A stretch of DNA of 64,000 bases from Marsupella aquatica. Its lineage: Eukaryota; Marchantiophyta. Below, piece after piece: positions 31,995 to 43,197 of this stretch (its first letter is position 1; each line of letters opens with the position of its first letter). The stretch covers positions 4,402,001-4,466,000 of the forward strand of contig OZ316899.1 in assembly GCA_973895155.1 (NCBI GenBank), given 5' to 3'. The position numbers were made by a program, and so were the translations under genes. The notes beneath the pieces are model-generated. The model worked only from the letters and a program-made list of their open reading frames with translations. It searched no databases and was not told where the DNA came from.

Positions 31995-34600
31995 ATGTCT
32001 GTCACGATATTGTCCAATTCGGCCCTTCAATTTTGGCTGCAATTCCTATTCGTAGGAAGTCACTTAGCCAAGTCCTTAGCCGAAGTCAACCCACGCCGAT
32101 ACGAGACCGAACGAGCTTACAAGAGAGCCATTCGTTTAGCCGGCCAAAATCACTATAACCACGACTTTGCCCTCCCTTTTCAGAGTGAGCTTTGCCAAGT
32201 CGACAAAATCAGCAAATACTTCTTTGTCAACGAGAAGTACGTCGGATTTTGGGAAGCACTTCTTTGGCTTCCGGACAAGGTTTATCATCTCCCGGGCACA
32301 ATAGACTTGCAGCCACACCATTACGACCATATCCCCGCCCGGGTTCAAGCCTCCATCGACTGTCAGTTTGGCCCTGCTCAAACAAGTGAGACTCCTATCC
32401 TAACATCACTTGACTTCCCCAAGAACTACCTGAATCTCATGGCGCCTCCACCAGCCGCAACTGGCACCAACCCATCTATGACCGCACCAACACCGCCTCA
32501 GCCTCAGCCAAGTCAATCTCCACCACCGGTAGCACCACCTCTCCAAGTGCGATCCATGGTAAATGCGGTGAATATTAGCTCCAAAGACGAGGAAGCTCAC
32601 CCTCCTCTGAATCGACGGCCGTTGGGTACGACTCAACAGGCGCCAAGCAACCCGACGCCACTCCAGCAAGCCCGAGGGGATAACACGGTGACTCTAGCAA
32701 ACCCGGCACCAATACTCACAGCAGTAGCACTACCGCCACCCGACGGGGAGGATGGGGAGATGTCCCCCTCTTCTAGTCACCCCGGGAATCAGTCTCGGGG
32801 TAGAAAGAGAAATGAACCCGCAGCTATATCCGGGTTGCCTTTAGCCATGGTTGCAGTGGCCAAGCTGACCATGCATCGCATGGGGGAGAACATTCACAAG
32901 AACATCCTCCACCCCAAGCATGCATGCTACCTGAAGACCCAAGGGTTTGAGCACCTCGCCTCTCTCCCTTGGAATGGAAGCAAGTACTACGGGCAGGATA
33001 TGATGGAGTTCATTCAGAACTTCGACGAGGCCCGCCAACAAACCCGGGCGCACGGGAGAGTGATGTGTCTCAATGAGGCACATTTGAAGATGATTTTCGG
33101 CCTACTCGAGGGGATAAACCGGGTAGAGTCTCGAGCTCCTGGGGGCAAGGGAGCTAAATACCAGTCCTCTAGCTTCCCGACCGAGGGAGCAGTGGACAAT
33201 GGATTCTTGATAAGGACGTGCCTCATCCCGGAGGTAGCAGAACACCTGGAGTTCCAGCGGTATGCCCTCCACATGATGGAACCACGGGGTGAAATATCCG
33301 CCGCCCAGGTCATACAAATAGAGAACTTTTGGCCTAGGAAGTGGGCGTCCTTCTTTGTTGAGAAGTTCCACGAGGAGATGTAGCGGAGAAGGAAGACCTT
33401 ATACCTTGGCGGAAAGGCATACTTTGCAAGCCACATCAAGATCATCATCGAGTGGTATGCCCGTTTTGACCGCCAAAGCCTTCCTTGTAGCAACGAGACG
33501 GAATTGACTCCGTCAAAGTGGGTGTTCCCGGCTCAGGAGAGGCAATCGCAGCCTGAAGCCCAAAACCTGGCTGTCGCAAGACCTGCTTCCCCAACCTTGC
33601 CACAAGCCGCTACCGCCCCGCCAAGCGTACCCGTGGACGCAGTTATCGCGACCTGGGAAGCAATCAACCAGGTCAATGCAATCAAAGCGGGCCAGCTGAG
33701 GCCAGACCCGAACCCGATACTATAGTGGCCGAGGAAATCCGGTCACCTCCCACGACTGTGCAGGAGGACCACCCAGCCCCAGTGGAACCAACCCCTTTGA
33801 TTGACTTACCTCAAAGGTTGGATGTTTCCACTCCTACTCCCTCGCGGGATGGGGTCTGCTCACGCCCGAATCCAGATGGGCATAGTCTGGATCACCCGAA
33901 ACTCTTTGCGCTGGGCACATTTCTGAATGGGTTGTTGGGAGATTTCTCTCAACAAATCACACGGGATACCGGGGAATACATGGCACGGAAGGTGGCCTAC
34001 TTCTTCAACCAGGAGTTGGTTGCGGCTGTAAAGGCAGGACACGCGCAAGCTGAGACGGCGCAGAGAATAGAGCGGTACTGGGTTGAATCTGTCTACCTGA
34101 AGGACAAAGTAGCAGCCCTAGAGACTGAATTCCAGCAACTGCGACCTCAAGTAACAGCCACGGAGGATCAGGTTGCCGAGGCTAGGGCCCGAGCAGCCTT
34201 AGCGGAGCAGGCCGGGCTCGAAAAGGACTCCGAGATTGCACAGCTCCGGACCAAGATTGACGGTTTGAAGGGACAAGTCGTCATTTGGCAGAAAGATCTG
34301 GAGGAAGCTGACTCTCGGTCTCAATGGGACGCAGCCAAGATTGAAACCTTGAAGACAGAGGTGGCGCGGCTTCAAGGAGAAGCCACAAAGCAAGCCTAGT
34401 TGGTGGATAAGCTGACGAGCAACGTCCAGCAACTGGAGGAGGCATGTCAAGAGGCCGAGGAAGAGACGGACGCGGTGAAGCATGAGAACAAATCTCTGTT
34501 GGACCAGGTCCAGCTACTCAAGCAGGATGCCAACAGGCTCAGGAGGTAGCGGGATAGTTGCTCCCACTCGGTCGGCTCTGGCAAGCGTGCCAGGCATTAG
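31995..34600 (+). pseudogene. LTR-encoded coiled-coil protein, copy C (stops and a frameshift)
   Basis: Starts MSVTILSNSALQFWLQF and follows the module plan of copies A and B with many substitutions: KYVGFWEALLWLPDKVYHLPG, YDHIPARVQA, MIFGLLEGI (FGLP has become FGLL), YALHMMEPRGEI, GTFLNGLLGDFSQQ and the coiled coil. Breaks: TAG at 33381-33383 where copy D has GAG, a 1-bp deletion near 33690, TAG at 34397-34399 where D has CAG, and a late TAG in the coil end. Corrected for the single deletion it is 869 codons, close to the 883 of A and B, so length and order have been kept by selection or recent copying. The terminal basic tail is GSGKRARH-like. Confidence 0.7.
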
Positions 34601-35306
34601 CGGCGGAGTAGGATTAAAATAGAGTTAGGATTAGCTAAATCAGGCTATAGGGACAAGCGCCTGCCTAGTTAAAGCGGTGCTGCCATACTGTCCAGCCTGC
34701 GTAGATTAGAATCTTCTAATAAGATAAGTCATTTTTCGGCCTGACAGCCAGCTTAGTTAGGATCTTAGTTAGTGAATATTTGGGCTTGAGGCCACTCCGG
34801 TCCTTGGCCCTTGGTATTTAGTGCATCCCTCGGTAGAAGCAGGGGGGTTTTTAGTCTCAGGGTTGGACATCCGCGATATGTGCGGGGAGTCCTGACCTCT
34901 GTGAGTGAAAGAGTACCAAGGGGAGGGGGTAGGACTAAGCTCGCTGGGCGAGTGCGGAACCGGGCTCCGTTGTAGTGTACATCCTCGGCCTTGGACCTAT
35001 TCATTCAAGAGCTTTCGGGTCAACTAAGTGTACGTGTATGTCCCCAATGTAGTAAAATCCTTTCCCATTATTTCCTTCATGTAAATCAAGATTGTATGCT
35101 TGTGCGTGTGCATGTGTAAATCTCGTGTATGTGTGCCAACGCTTGGCCGAACGCACTACCCGAGCCGTGCACGGGGTGCAGCTTGCGGGTAAGTGGTTGC
35201 GAGCACGGGTTGAGTGACCTTATCATCAAATCCGGATTGAAGGCGGACAACACAAAGGCTTAGAAGCCCGTAAGCCAAGGTTGATCCTGCTATCAACTAA
35301 GGTACG

Positions 35307-35335
35307 TTCCAGCGGCGGAACACAAACCATACCTA
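35307..35335 (+). other. Conserved hairpin motif in LTR 3' region (copy C)
   Basis: TTCCAGCGGCGGAACACAAACC..., starting 183 bp from the 3' end; one stem or loop base differs from copies A and B. Confidence 0.55.
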
Positions 35336-35490
35336 GGAGGTGTCCGTAAATAACAGTAGACGCACTTAGCGCTAGTTTACGTGAGTTAGGTGCATTTCGT
35401 GCTTCCCTCCATACCCAAACCCTCATATTTACGAAGGATGTGCCTATCTAAGCCAAAGCCCGGGTTAAGGCCTAGGCTGACGACGTGACA

Positions 35491-35708
35491 GAGTACTCCA
35501 ATGGAACTGAGATTGCTCGATCCTAATAAGGATACCTTCAAGAAGAGCACAGAAGCAGAGCCAACACTTGGACCGAAAAAGCCATACCTTTCAGCAATCG
35601 GGGCTCTAGTGTACCTCGCAAACCAAACACGCCCCAACATCTCATTTGCTGTCAATCTTCTAGCAGAGCACAGTTCACAACCAACCAAAAGATATTGGAA
35701 TGGCATAT
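35491..35708 (+). pseudogene. pol: Copia RT C-terminal part
   Basis: Continues the copia frame after the insertion: TPMELRLLDPNKD, then PYLSAIGALVYLANQTRPNI and SFAVNLLAEHSSQPTKRYW, the conserved copia segment joining RT to RNase H. It ends at the second insertion (35709). Confidence 0.85.
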
Positions 35709-35823
35709 TGTGATGCCTAGCCAGGAATCACTCGGCCAGTTAAGTAGGTAAAGCAGGAGTTCACCCTAGAAACACCTTAGTATAGGGACAAAACAAAGAA
35801 AATATAAACAATTAGGGGCGACT

Positions 35824-38800
35824 ATGGAACCCGGGCCGAGGCCGGAGGTAAGGACGCTGGGGGTGAAAACAAGATTAGGGTTAGGGCGCGCTAAGCGTCG
35901 GCGGCTAGGAAGGATCAACGGGAGGAAGAACCGGAAGAGGAGAGAGGTAAGGAGCGCTTGCAGGGAATGGTGGCTCATTTGCGAGCACGAACTAGGCAGA
36001 CGACTACAGGAGGCCAACTACTGTCAGCTGCTTAGGCAAGCACTCGGGGAGAGAGTAGATACCGACGATCGACCTAAGGAGGGTATGAGCAACGTCAATC
36101 AAGCGGCACATTTCTGGGGATGCCTGTTCGAACGGGCAACTGAGTACATCAAGACTTACGAGGACGAAGAATCAGAAAGGGCAGCTCGAGAACGACAGGA
36201 GCTTGCTCAATTGTGGGAGTTGCAGAAGACGGCTTTCTTAGGAGGCGAACTCATCAAGGCCGAGTTCTTGTGGACTCCTACTTCCAATCAGCTCGACAAT
36301 TTTCTGTTTTGCGAAGATAGAGTCGTCGGCATCCAAGAAGCCATCAAACGCTGCAACAACATACACTGGGAGTTGAAGGGTAGCACGGAGGGGTGGACAA
36401 AGGCAACCGTGCTAGGAGAGACATCCACGGGAGCCGAAATGAAGAGGAAGGGAGCCGTCAACGATGAAGCCACCCCGGCAAAAAGAACGAGGTCGGCGGC
36501 ACCAAAGAAGCCAGCCGAGCAGCCGAGCAGCCGAGCAGCAGAGCAGGAGGCAGGGAGAAGCCGAAGAGGAGGACGATCCCATCAATGCCATTCCAACCAG
36601 GGATGACACCTGGAAGGGCTAGGCGGCAACCCTACCAAAGGAGGTGCAACTACATTTTGCACGGGAGGAGGATGCATGCTTTACGGCCATGCAGACCAAG
36701 AAGTACCAAGGCTTCATGGCCGGATCCGGCTTAGAGGCCTTTGTAAGATTACCATGGCTGAAGCCGGAGGTGCCGGATTCAGACTTATTAGAATTTGTGG
36801 GGTCATGGGAACCCAAGACCAATTCCACGAGGATATATGGGAAGGATTTCTATCTTACCCCCAAGGTGATTGCCGAAGTGTTTGGCTTGCCGATAGGCAA
36901 TAAGACCAAAGTTGATACCAGGAAGACCTTGCCTGACAAGGAGTTCCGGTCGTTCCCCGGGCCATCAACGAAGAATGGCTTCTTCTGGAACACCTGCACC
37001 AACCCGCACATAGGAGAGATGATCGACTTCTTGCGGGTGACCATGCATTGTAACTTGCCGAGGGCAGAGATCGGCAAGGCACAGGTCTATCTGGCAGAGA
37101 GGCCAGACCCAAGCCGGGACTACAACGGGTACCTCCTCAACCAATTGAAGAATATCTTAAAGGAGGAGCAGCAGGTAATCGGCATGGGGAGCGTGTTGCG
37201 GCTTGGCTATCACATGCCACTGTTGTGCCGGTATGCTAGAGGTCAGACCTTTGCCCCAGTACTTCCCCTGCAGGTAAGGACACCCGAGGAAGCTCCAGCA
37301 CCAAGGCCGGTAGCAGAGAAGCCTCAACCACATGTTCGCCCTACGATTGAGCAGGTGTTTAGGCCAAGGAAGGAAGACTTGCCGATGCAGCAACCAAGCA
37401 TGCAGAATCTGCTGAAAATGCTGGAGAAGGAAAAGACGGCACTGGCACCAGCTTCGGCAGCGGCACCAATACAGGACACTGCCCCAGAGGTCAACCTAAG
37501 CAGACTTAGAAGGGAAAACCCCTTTACCGGAAATAAGGAGAGAATCAGGCCAGAATCCAAGCCGGGTGTTTGAATGTACGTGGGAGTCTCAAGCTCTGAA
37601 TCTGAGGTAGAATTGCCTGAAGCTCCTACCGGCGAAGACGAGAGGGAGAAGCCGGAAGTCCAAGGGTTGGAGGAGGCAGTGGAGGACTGCAGCCATGATA
37701 ACTCCGGCTATGGGTCGGACCATCACGTTCCAGGAGTAAGGACCTGTGGCCGGTTTATCCCCACACTTCCAAGGGTAGTTCGAGGGAACCCCAACCAGCA
37801 GAGTAGCCCCGAGTCTCCCCCACCAGATGTTGCTCCCCCGAGCTTTGACGGCATAAAGCAGACGGCACAGGAATTCCAGGAGCGACTTAGGGAAGCAGAA
37901 AAGGCAGCCCTGGCTAGGGAAAAGGATTTGCCAGGAGGAGATTGGCCGGAGGACATCAGGCGGCTAGCCGAAAAAGGAAGCAAACCTCTAGCCACGATTG
38001 AAGAGATCCACAAGACGGCTTGGGGGCAGAGGCCGCGATGGGCGATGCCGATCACTTCTACTTACTCCACCTACGCTAAGAATAGAGCCATGGAGTATGG
38101 TGAGATATGTGGGGAACTTGCGCTCGGCATCTTTGGGGAGGAGTTGGAGGTAGGACCCTTTTTCCATAGGGAGCAGTTGGAGAAGCACCAATTAGAAGAA
38201 GCGGTGGCTTTAGAGAGAAGCAAGAAGGACGAGGTCATCCGGCGGCTTAGGAGGATGGAAGCCGAGATTGAAGATCTAAGGGCGGCCAAGAAAGCCCAAG
38301 ATGAACTGCGGATTAAGCGGCATGAACTGAACATCATGCAAGGGCAGTTGGACACCGCGCAGGCTGATAATCAGATTATCAAGGATAAACTGACTCAGAC
38401 CCAGGAAGAATTGGCCAACGCAATCAACGACAGGGAGAAATGGAAGAAGGAGCTGAGAGACGCAGAGGAGGCCCATATAGCAGTCAACAACCGGGTCACG
38501 ACGGAGACTCAGAGAAGGGAGAGGGCGCTGAAGGAAGAGCTTGAGGTCATCCGCCGAGCCCTTGAGCAGAAGGAGGCCGAGTTAGGGAAATCCTATCAAG
38601 GGATTGTTGCGCTACAGCAGGAGCTTGCGTCCCTGACGGCCAGCTTCAAGGCCGACCTGCGGGAGAAGGACGCCCAGCTCGACCAGACTTATGCCAAGAT
38701 GAATAACATGGAGTCTGAGGTCGTAGCGGAGCTTGACAAGGAGCTAAGAGCAACCTAGGAGGAGAGGACTACCACCAAGAAGGAATTGGAGGAAGCCCAC

Positions 38801-39484
38801 AGGGAATTGGAGGAAGCCAAAAATGAGCTGGAGGAGGCACGTAAGGACCTGGATGAGACCCAGGAGGAGTTGGAAGAAATCACGAGGAAGATGGAGAACC
38901 TACAGCGGCGGACCGACAACCAAACAGAGCGGCTGAAGAAACAAGCCGCAGTATTTAAATGTTTAGCTGCATCAGGTCCATCTCCAGTTGGGGCAAACCA
39001 GTTACCTGGGGTGGTAATTGCCGAAGGACCAGCCGTGACACACGGCCCGGTGCCGGACGTTGGCGACAAGGGGAAGGAACCGGCTATGGAGATAGTGAAG
39101 AAGAAGAAGCGGAAACCTTCGAGGTCCGGAGGTTATTCGACCCCTCAAGCCGTACTCAAACCGGTACCAACCTCCGGCATGAACACGACAATAGATTCCG
39201 CTACCACCAAAGGTGGGGATGGCGCGACCCAAGTCGAACTACTCAGTAATGAGGCCGGTATCCCAGATCCACCTCTTGAGCAAGCCGGGGAGGCCGTGGC
39301 CGATGCTGAGGCCGTAGCCGAGGCTGATGTTGAAGCCGATGCCGTTGTCGGGGGTGGACCCAGTCAGGCCGATGGAGAGTTGACTCAGTCAAGGGCAGGT
39401 AATCTGTCAGAAAACAAACCTACGGCAGTGGCTGAGGTGGAAGCGTTGGGGGCGTCCATTGAGGATCCACCACCGGTGTCGTGA
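35824..39484 (+). pseudogene. Lineage-2 coiled-coil protein (one frameshift, stops)
   Basis: The first part (35824-36606) holds a module resembling the N-terminus of the copy A-D proteins: NFLFCEDRVVGIQEAIKRCN lines up with YFFNGDKYIGFWEALLRLPD. It ends with KRKGAVNDEATPAKRTR, a basic patch. After a frameshift, one frame of 947 codons (36644-39484, with TAG at 36620-36622 just before it, TGA at 37571-37573 and TAG at 38756-38758) has the FGLP module (VIAEVFGLPIGNK, MHCNLPRAEIGKAQVYLAE). It continues with a Pro-rich linker, a coiled coil (residues about 500-770), KKKKRKPSRSGGY and an Ala/Glu/Val-rich acidic tail not found in copies A-D. No enzyme motif. Same plan as copies A-D with only patchy identity, so an old common ancestor is likely. 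Confidence 0.65.
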
Positions 39485-40126
39485 CGGTGCAAGGGCGCCG
39501 TTCCTTTTAGGAAGGGCGGACGTGGAGGGAGGAGGCGTGAGTGGGCAGGGCGGGCTCAGATCTCTAAGTTTAGGATTAGGATCAGGACCAGGAGGCGGCC
39601 CTGACACTTAGCTTAGTGGGATTGCGGTTCCACTGGTAAGAGCAACACTTGTACTCCTGCCTCGCTGTACATAGGTAGATCCAGTTAGGTAGATTAGGCT
39701 TATGCTGCAAAGAATTAGGCGGATCCACTACCAGGATAAGTACCTGGGCAGCGGGGAGCTCAGGGCCTCTTCTTTAGCAAGTTTTTAGTTTGCACCAGCC
39801 GGGCTGGGATCAAGTAGTAAGAGAAGCTCTCGGTTAGTCATACAGTGACCCTTGTGTATATTCATATTTCCTCATGCCTAAGAGCTGAATAGAGTTGGCC
39901 TCACGGCTTAGTTCGCAGAGCTTGTGTATGAGATGTACTGTTTGTATGGCAAGTGCATGGTATGACTCAGTCAGAAGGAGTCATTTTGCTATTTGTGTGT
40001 CGCATTAACTTGTGTGAAGAGTGCCCACATCAACCAATAGAGGAAGGAAAGTAAGCAGGGGAGTGAGAGTTGGATGTGTCGAGCTGAGAGAGGTCTTAGC
40101 GGCTTAACCAAGCCTATTGGGGATCA

Positions 40127-40155
40127 TTCCGGCGGCGGAATCCAAACATACCTAA
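40127..40155 (+). other. Hairpin motif shared with LTR copies A-D
   Basis: TTCCGGCGGCGGAATCCAAACATACCTA: the 14-base hairpin is identical to copies A and B, and the downstream CAAACNATACCTA is kept, 263 bp from the 3' end. Most other non-coding sequence here does not match A-D. Confidence 0.6.
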
Positions 40156-40395
40156 CAAGACGGAGGGGAAGACAAGGGAAGGCCTAGATTAGGCCGGCTA
40201 CGTATCTCATGACCCGATGAAGGATCTGTCTAGTATATGTGTGTAAAATATTAATAGTAGTAGTAGAAGGAGGTTAGCAGCGTCCCATGCCGCTAAGCCG
40301 CGGAAACGGCCTCGCCAAGCGCGAAACCTGTGGGAATTGGCTTGCGCTGGGGGGGTTTCTTGGGTTTAGGGAGCCATGGGACGCACCACACATAT

Positions 40396-40612
40396 AAAGC
40401 AAGTTTTTTGATACTTACAGGGAACGGCCAACTTGGGACTATTCTTTCCCGACAATGCCAATAACAAACTGACAGGATTTGCTGATGCTGGCTACCTCTT
40501 TGACCCCGATGATGCCAAATTGCAAACTGGCTACGTCTTTCTTCAAGGAAACAGAGCCATATCTGGTGGAGCTCCAAACAAACACTTACAACCACCTCCT
40601 CTAATCACGCAA
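40396..40612 (+). pseudogene. pol: Copia RNase H, truncated
   Basis: After the second insertion the copia frame resumes as GTANLGLFFPDNANNKLTGF, ADAGYLFDPDDAKLQTGYVF and, after a one-base shift, SSKQTLTTTSSNHA. This is the RNase H domain with its D of ADAG and D of DPDDAK region. Homology stops at about 40612, before the remaining catalytic segment and the 3' LTR. Confidence 0.8.
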
Positions 40613-40624
40613 GGATTACTGTGA

Positions 40625-41121
40625 AAAACTTTAAAATTTTCAACTTTTTGAGATAAGTAGTGATTCAACTCAAGTTATCTATATTAATTAGGAGCATTAG
40701 AGTAGCTAAGCATCCTCAAGTACATCCCTGTAGGTTACTAAAACTAGTTACTTCTAAAGTCATGTTAAATCGGGAGTCACAATAGACGCTTATGCGCTAA
40801 TGCGCTCAGACGCATAGACGCTTATGCGCTAATGTGCCCAGATGCTTATACGCAGCCCACCCTATCGGTAACTGAAAATAGCCGTTGACAACGAGGAAGG
40901 GAGAGAGCGACTTACTAGGCCACCTGCTCGCGACCAACACTTCCACTTCCTTGTTTTGATACCATACGCCTCAACGACCATACGCTCATACGTAGAGACG
41001 CTTATGCGTTGTGGCGCTTCTATGCTTATGCGCGATCACGCCAATACACCCCAACGTTTTGCAACTTAGAATTCTGTGGCGATAGTGAATCAAACTTCAA
41101 GAACCGTAGCTACAACTTGCC
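40625..41121. repeat. Spacer with repeated GCTTATGCGC motifs
   Basis: Between about 40787 and 41035 the motif GACGCTTATGCGC and variants (ATACGC, ATGCGCT) occur at least eight times, irregularly. The same motif reappears at 47505-47550 on the far side of the 41122-47270 gene. It may belong to the ends of an element that carried that gene; I could not find matching longer terminal repeats. Confidence 0.45.
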
Positions 41122-42735
41122 ATGGCGGGCATGGATGAGATAAGTTGCAACTTCCCCGTTCCTAGAGCTGTACCTGTGAAATATCCTGCACTCAAGAGGG
41201 ATTCAATGTTATTGACTGATGCTCTAGAAGTTATGCACCTGGGAAAACTTCTATCTATTCCGTGGGCTTTTGTATGCCCAACCTATTTGCGCGAGTTTGC
41301 CGATGGATCACAGATACGAGAAGAATTTCAGGATACTGTAAGGGCAGATCCCGAGAAGTGGAACTTGGAGTTCATTGCAGACGCTTTTAGTTGTCCCTTA
41401 CAAGGCTGTGGTTTACAATCTGGAAAGAGTACTCTATCCGATCCGATGTTTGCTGGAATGAGAAATTCAAAAGCGGGATGGAAGCTTAATAAATGTATTG
41501 ATTATACCTTCAAGATCATCCTTGAGTTTCTGGTACCAATTTTTCATCCCACTCGACCATATATGGTATCTGTATCCTTGGCGAATACGTTTGTTACTTC
41601 ATGGAAAGGACTTGCTGAAGTTAATTGGAAATTGTTACTGAGACACACCGTCCTTAGCCAAATCAATGTTGTACAAAATGGAAGGCCTACACACCTCTCA
41701 GTTTACCTCAGTCAACTCGACTGGTATGGGGATTGTTTACTCCCAGAGGAGAAGGTCGAAAGGATTGCACTATTGGAGGATTTAGATGTGGAACACTCAG
41801 AGACTGATTCGAGACCCGATGATCTGAGAATGGAGGAAACATCAAAAGCTGGTCACCAGGAACTATGTCATCTGCTCCGGAACTTATGGATGAGGATATT
41901 AATCCTAATATTGAGATTACACCTTACCATACCAATAGTAGTCCGACCGACCACACTCCTCTTCCTATTATTCTTGCCAGTGAACATAATCATCCAGAGA
42001 AATTGATTGATGATGGGAAAACTGTTTTTAACCAGGATATAGTAGACAGTTTGTCTAGAATGTTGACTTGTGATCCAGAAGAAATCCTCACTATTGTAGA
42101 TAAATTAATGACTGCTTCTGTTACTCCATATAGTCTCACTTCCATTTATTCACCAACCCAGAGTCCTATCCAATCAAATTATCCATCCACTGAAGGACAA
42201 CCAGAAGCCCCTAGGACTACAGATCACCTTTCTCTGACAGACATCCAGATTCCCGATACTATCATGGGATCCCCGATAGATGAGAGATTACCACCGCTAG
42301 GAACAGATCTCCAACAAATTGTGAACATCTCGGGGGGGTCACTATATGAAGGGTCATACATCACGTGCGACAGTTTGGGTCATTTATGACCCCCCTAAGT
42401 CACTTTCTAGAAAGTTGTACGGCACCAATCATGTGATGACACGTATGCATTTTGCAATTAAACAACCCTATATTTCCATAGAAGACTTAATAAGTCTTCC
42501 GCCAAAACCATTTAAATGGTCCTATACTTCGTCGCACATGATATGCCACTTCCATGGAAGTGAGCCCCCCGAGGTGAACACTTCACCCCGACATTCAGCT
42601 GAGTATTACTTTAATCTTGTAGGTGAGATATGCAAGATGTTGGAGTGTGATCCTGATCATTTGATCGAGGTATTAGATGAGGTTATGTATAGATTATCAC
42701 AAATTTCAAACCATGACCAGCACTTGGAATACTGT
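41122..42735 (+). pseudogene. Unknown gene related to the 15777 ORF, first part
   Basis: Starts MAGMDEISCNFPVPRAVPVK. The 41122-42006 frame contains the helical domain shared with 15777-17609 (GWKLNKCIDYTFKIILEFLV, AEVNWKLL, HLSVYLSQLDWYGDCLLPEE). A shift near 41860 leads to the next frame (41865-42389), with QDIVDSLSRMLTCDPEEIL and a Ser/Thr/Pro linker. Another shift near 42370 leads to 42346-42735, with FNLVGEICKMLECDPDHLIE. These two segments and one after the insertion are copies of one short helical motif. LTR copy D interrupts the gene at 42736. Frameshifts could in part be unrecognised introns. Function unknown. Confidence 0.55.
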
Positions 42736-43091
42736 TCTGACGCCGCCAGCACGGCAATTAATGATTGATTTGGCCTAGCCATGCTTAGCACGCTTGTTAG
42801 GGGCACTATAGGCCATAGTTATTAGCATAACAACACTAAGTAGGTAGTACTTATGACTAGGGAATCATTAGTTAATAAGGGGCATTTGCATTCGGGATGG
42901 CAGCGGAGCGCCATTCGTACTCCCGGGTTACGAGCGTGTAAGGGGACACTTTGAGTTCGTACAACAAAATTCTTGAAGGCGACCGCTGACACGCTCTGAA
43001 CCGGACCCGCAAGTGGCCAGTACAGTGGGAGCGTGAAAAGCTCGGCCTATGGGAAGAGAGGAGGGGCCGGTCGGACGATGAGCCCTTAGAG

Positions 43092-43098
43092 TATAAAA
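43092..43098 (+). promoter_or_regulatory. TATA box of LTR copy D
   Basis: TATAAAA 106 bases upstream of the ORF start at 43198. Confidence 0.65.
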
Positions 43099-43197
43099 GG
43101 AGGGCCATTCTCTTGCATTACACTCACACTCCATTCCGCGCGCCAGCTTTGATCTCAACCACTTTGTCCCTTCCTAGTCGCCCGCCGTCACTCCTGG

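Larger units (their letters stand above)
31532..35490 (+). mobile_element. Solo 4.0-kb gypsy LTR with internal ORF (copy C)
   Basis: Begins TGTGACGCCGCC at 31532 and ends GACGTGACA at 35490 (3959 bp). Target duplication GAGTA at 31527-31531 and 35491-35495. The empty site rebuilds the copia frame (HPVS then TPMEL), so the boundaries are exact. It belongs with copy D to a sublineage clearly diverged from A and B in both protein and promoter sequence, yet it keeps the TATA box, ORF plan and 3' hairpin. Confidence 0.85.
35709..40390 (+). mobile_element. 4.68-kb LTR-like unit encoding a diverged coiled-coil protein (lineage 2)
   Basis: Begins TGTGATGCCTAGCC at 35709 and ends GACGCACCACA at 40390; target duplication CATAT at 35704-35708 and 40391-40395. 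It interrupts copia between KRYWNGI and RYLQGTANLGLFF-like sequence, although the empty site leaves two extra bases relative to a perfect copia frame. The terminal TGTGATGCC recalls TGTGACGCC of copies A-D, and it carries the same 3' hairpin. A TATA-like AAAATATAAA lies about 25 bp ahead of the first ATG. No pol, primer site or second terminal repeat is present, so it too looks like a solo LTR of a related family. Confidence 0.75.
26992..40612 (+). mobile_element. Ty1/copia element, 3'-truncated, split by two large insertions
   Basis: LTR (26992-27154), primer site, gag with zinc knuckle, protease, integrase, RT and RNase H follow in copia order on the plus strand. Two insertions split it: LTR copy C (31532-35490) between RT and its C-terminal part, and a 4.68-kb unit (35709-40390) ahead of RNase H. 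Removing copy C and one GAGTA duplication restores the reading frame exactly. The element ends near 40612 inside RNase H (TSSNHA), with no 3' LTR. Many frameshifts and stops make it a dead copy older than the insertions it hosts. Confidence 0.88.

Noticed and set aside
40787-41040. CRISPR-like array
   Set aside because: Repeats are short, degenerate and irregularly spaced, in a plant genome context.
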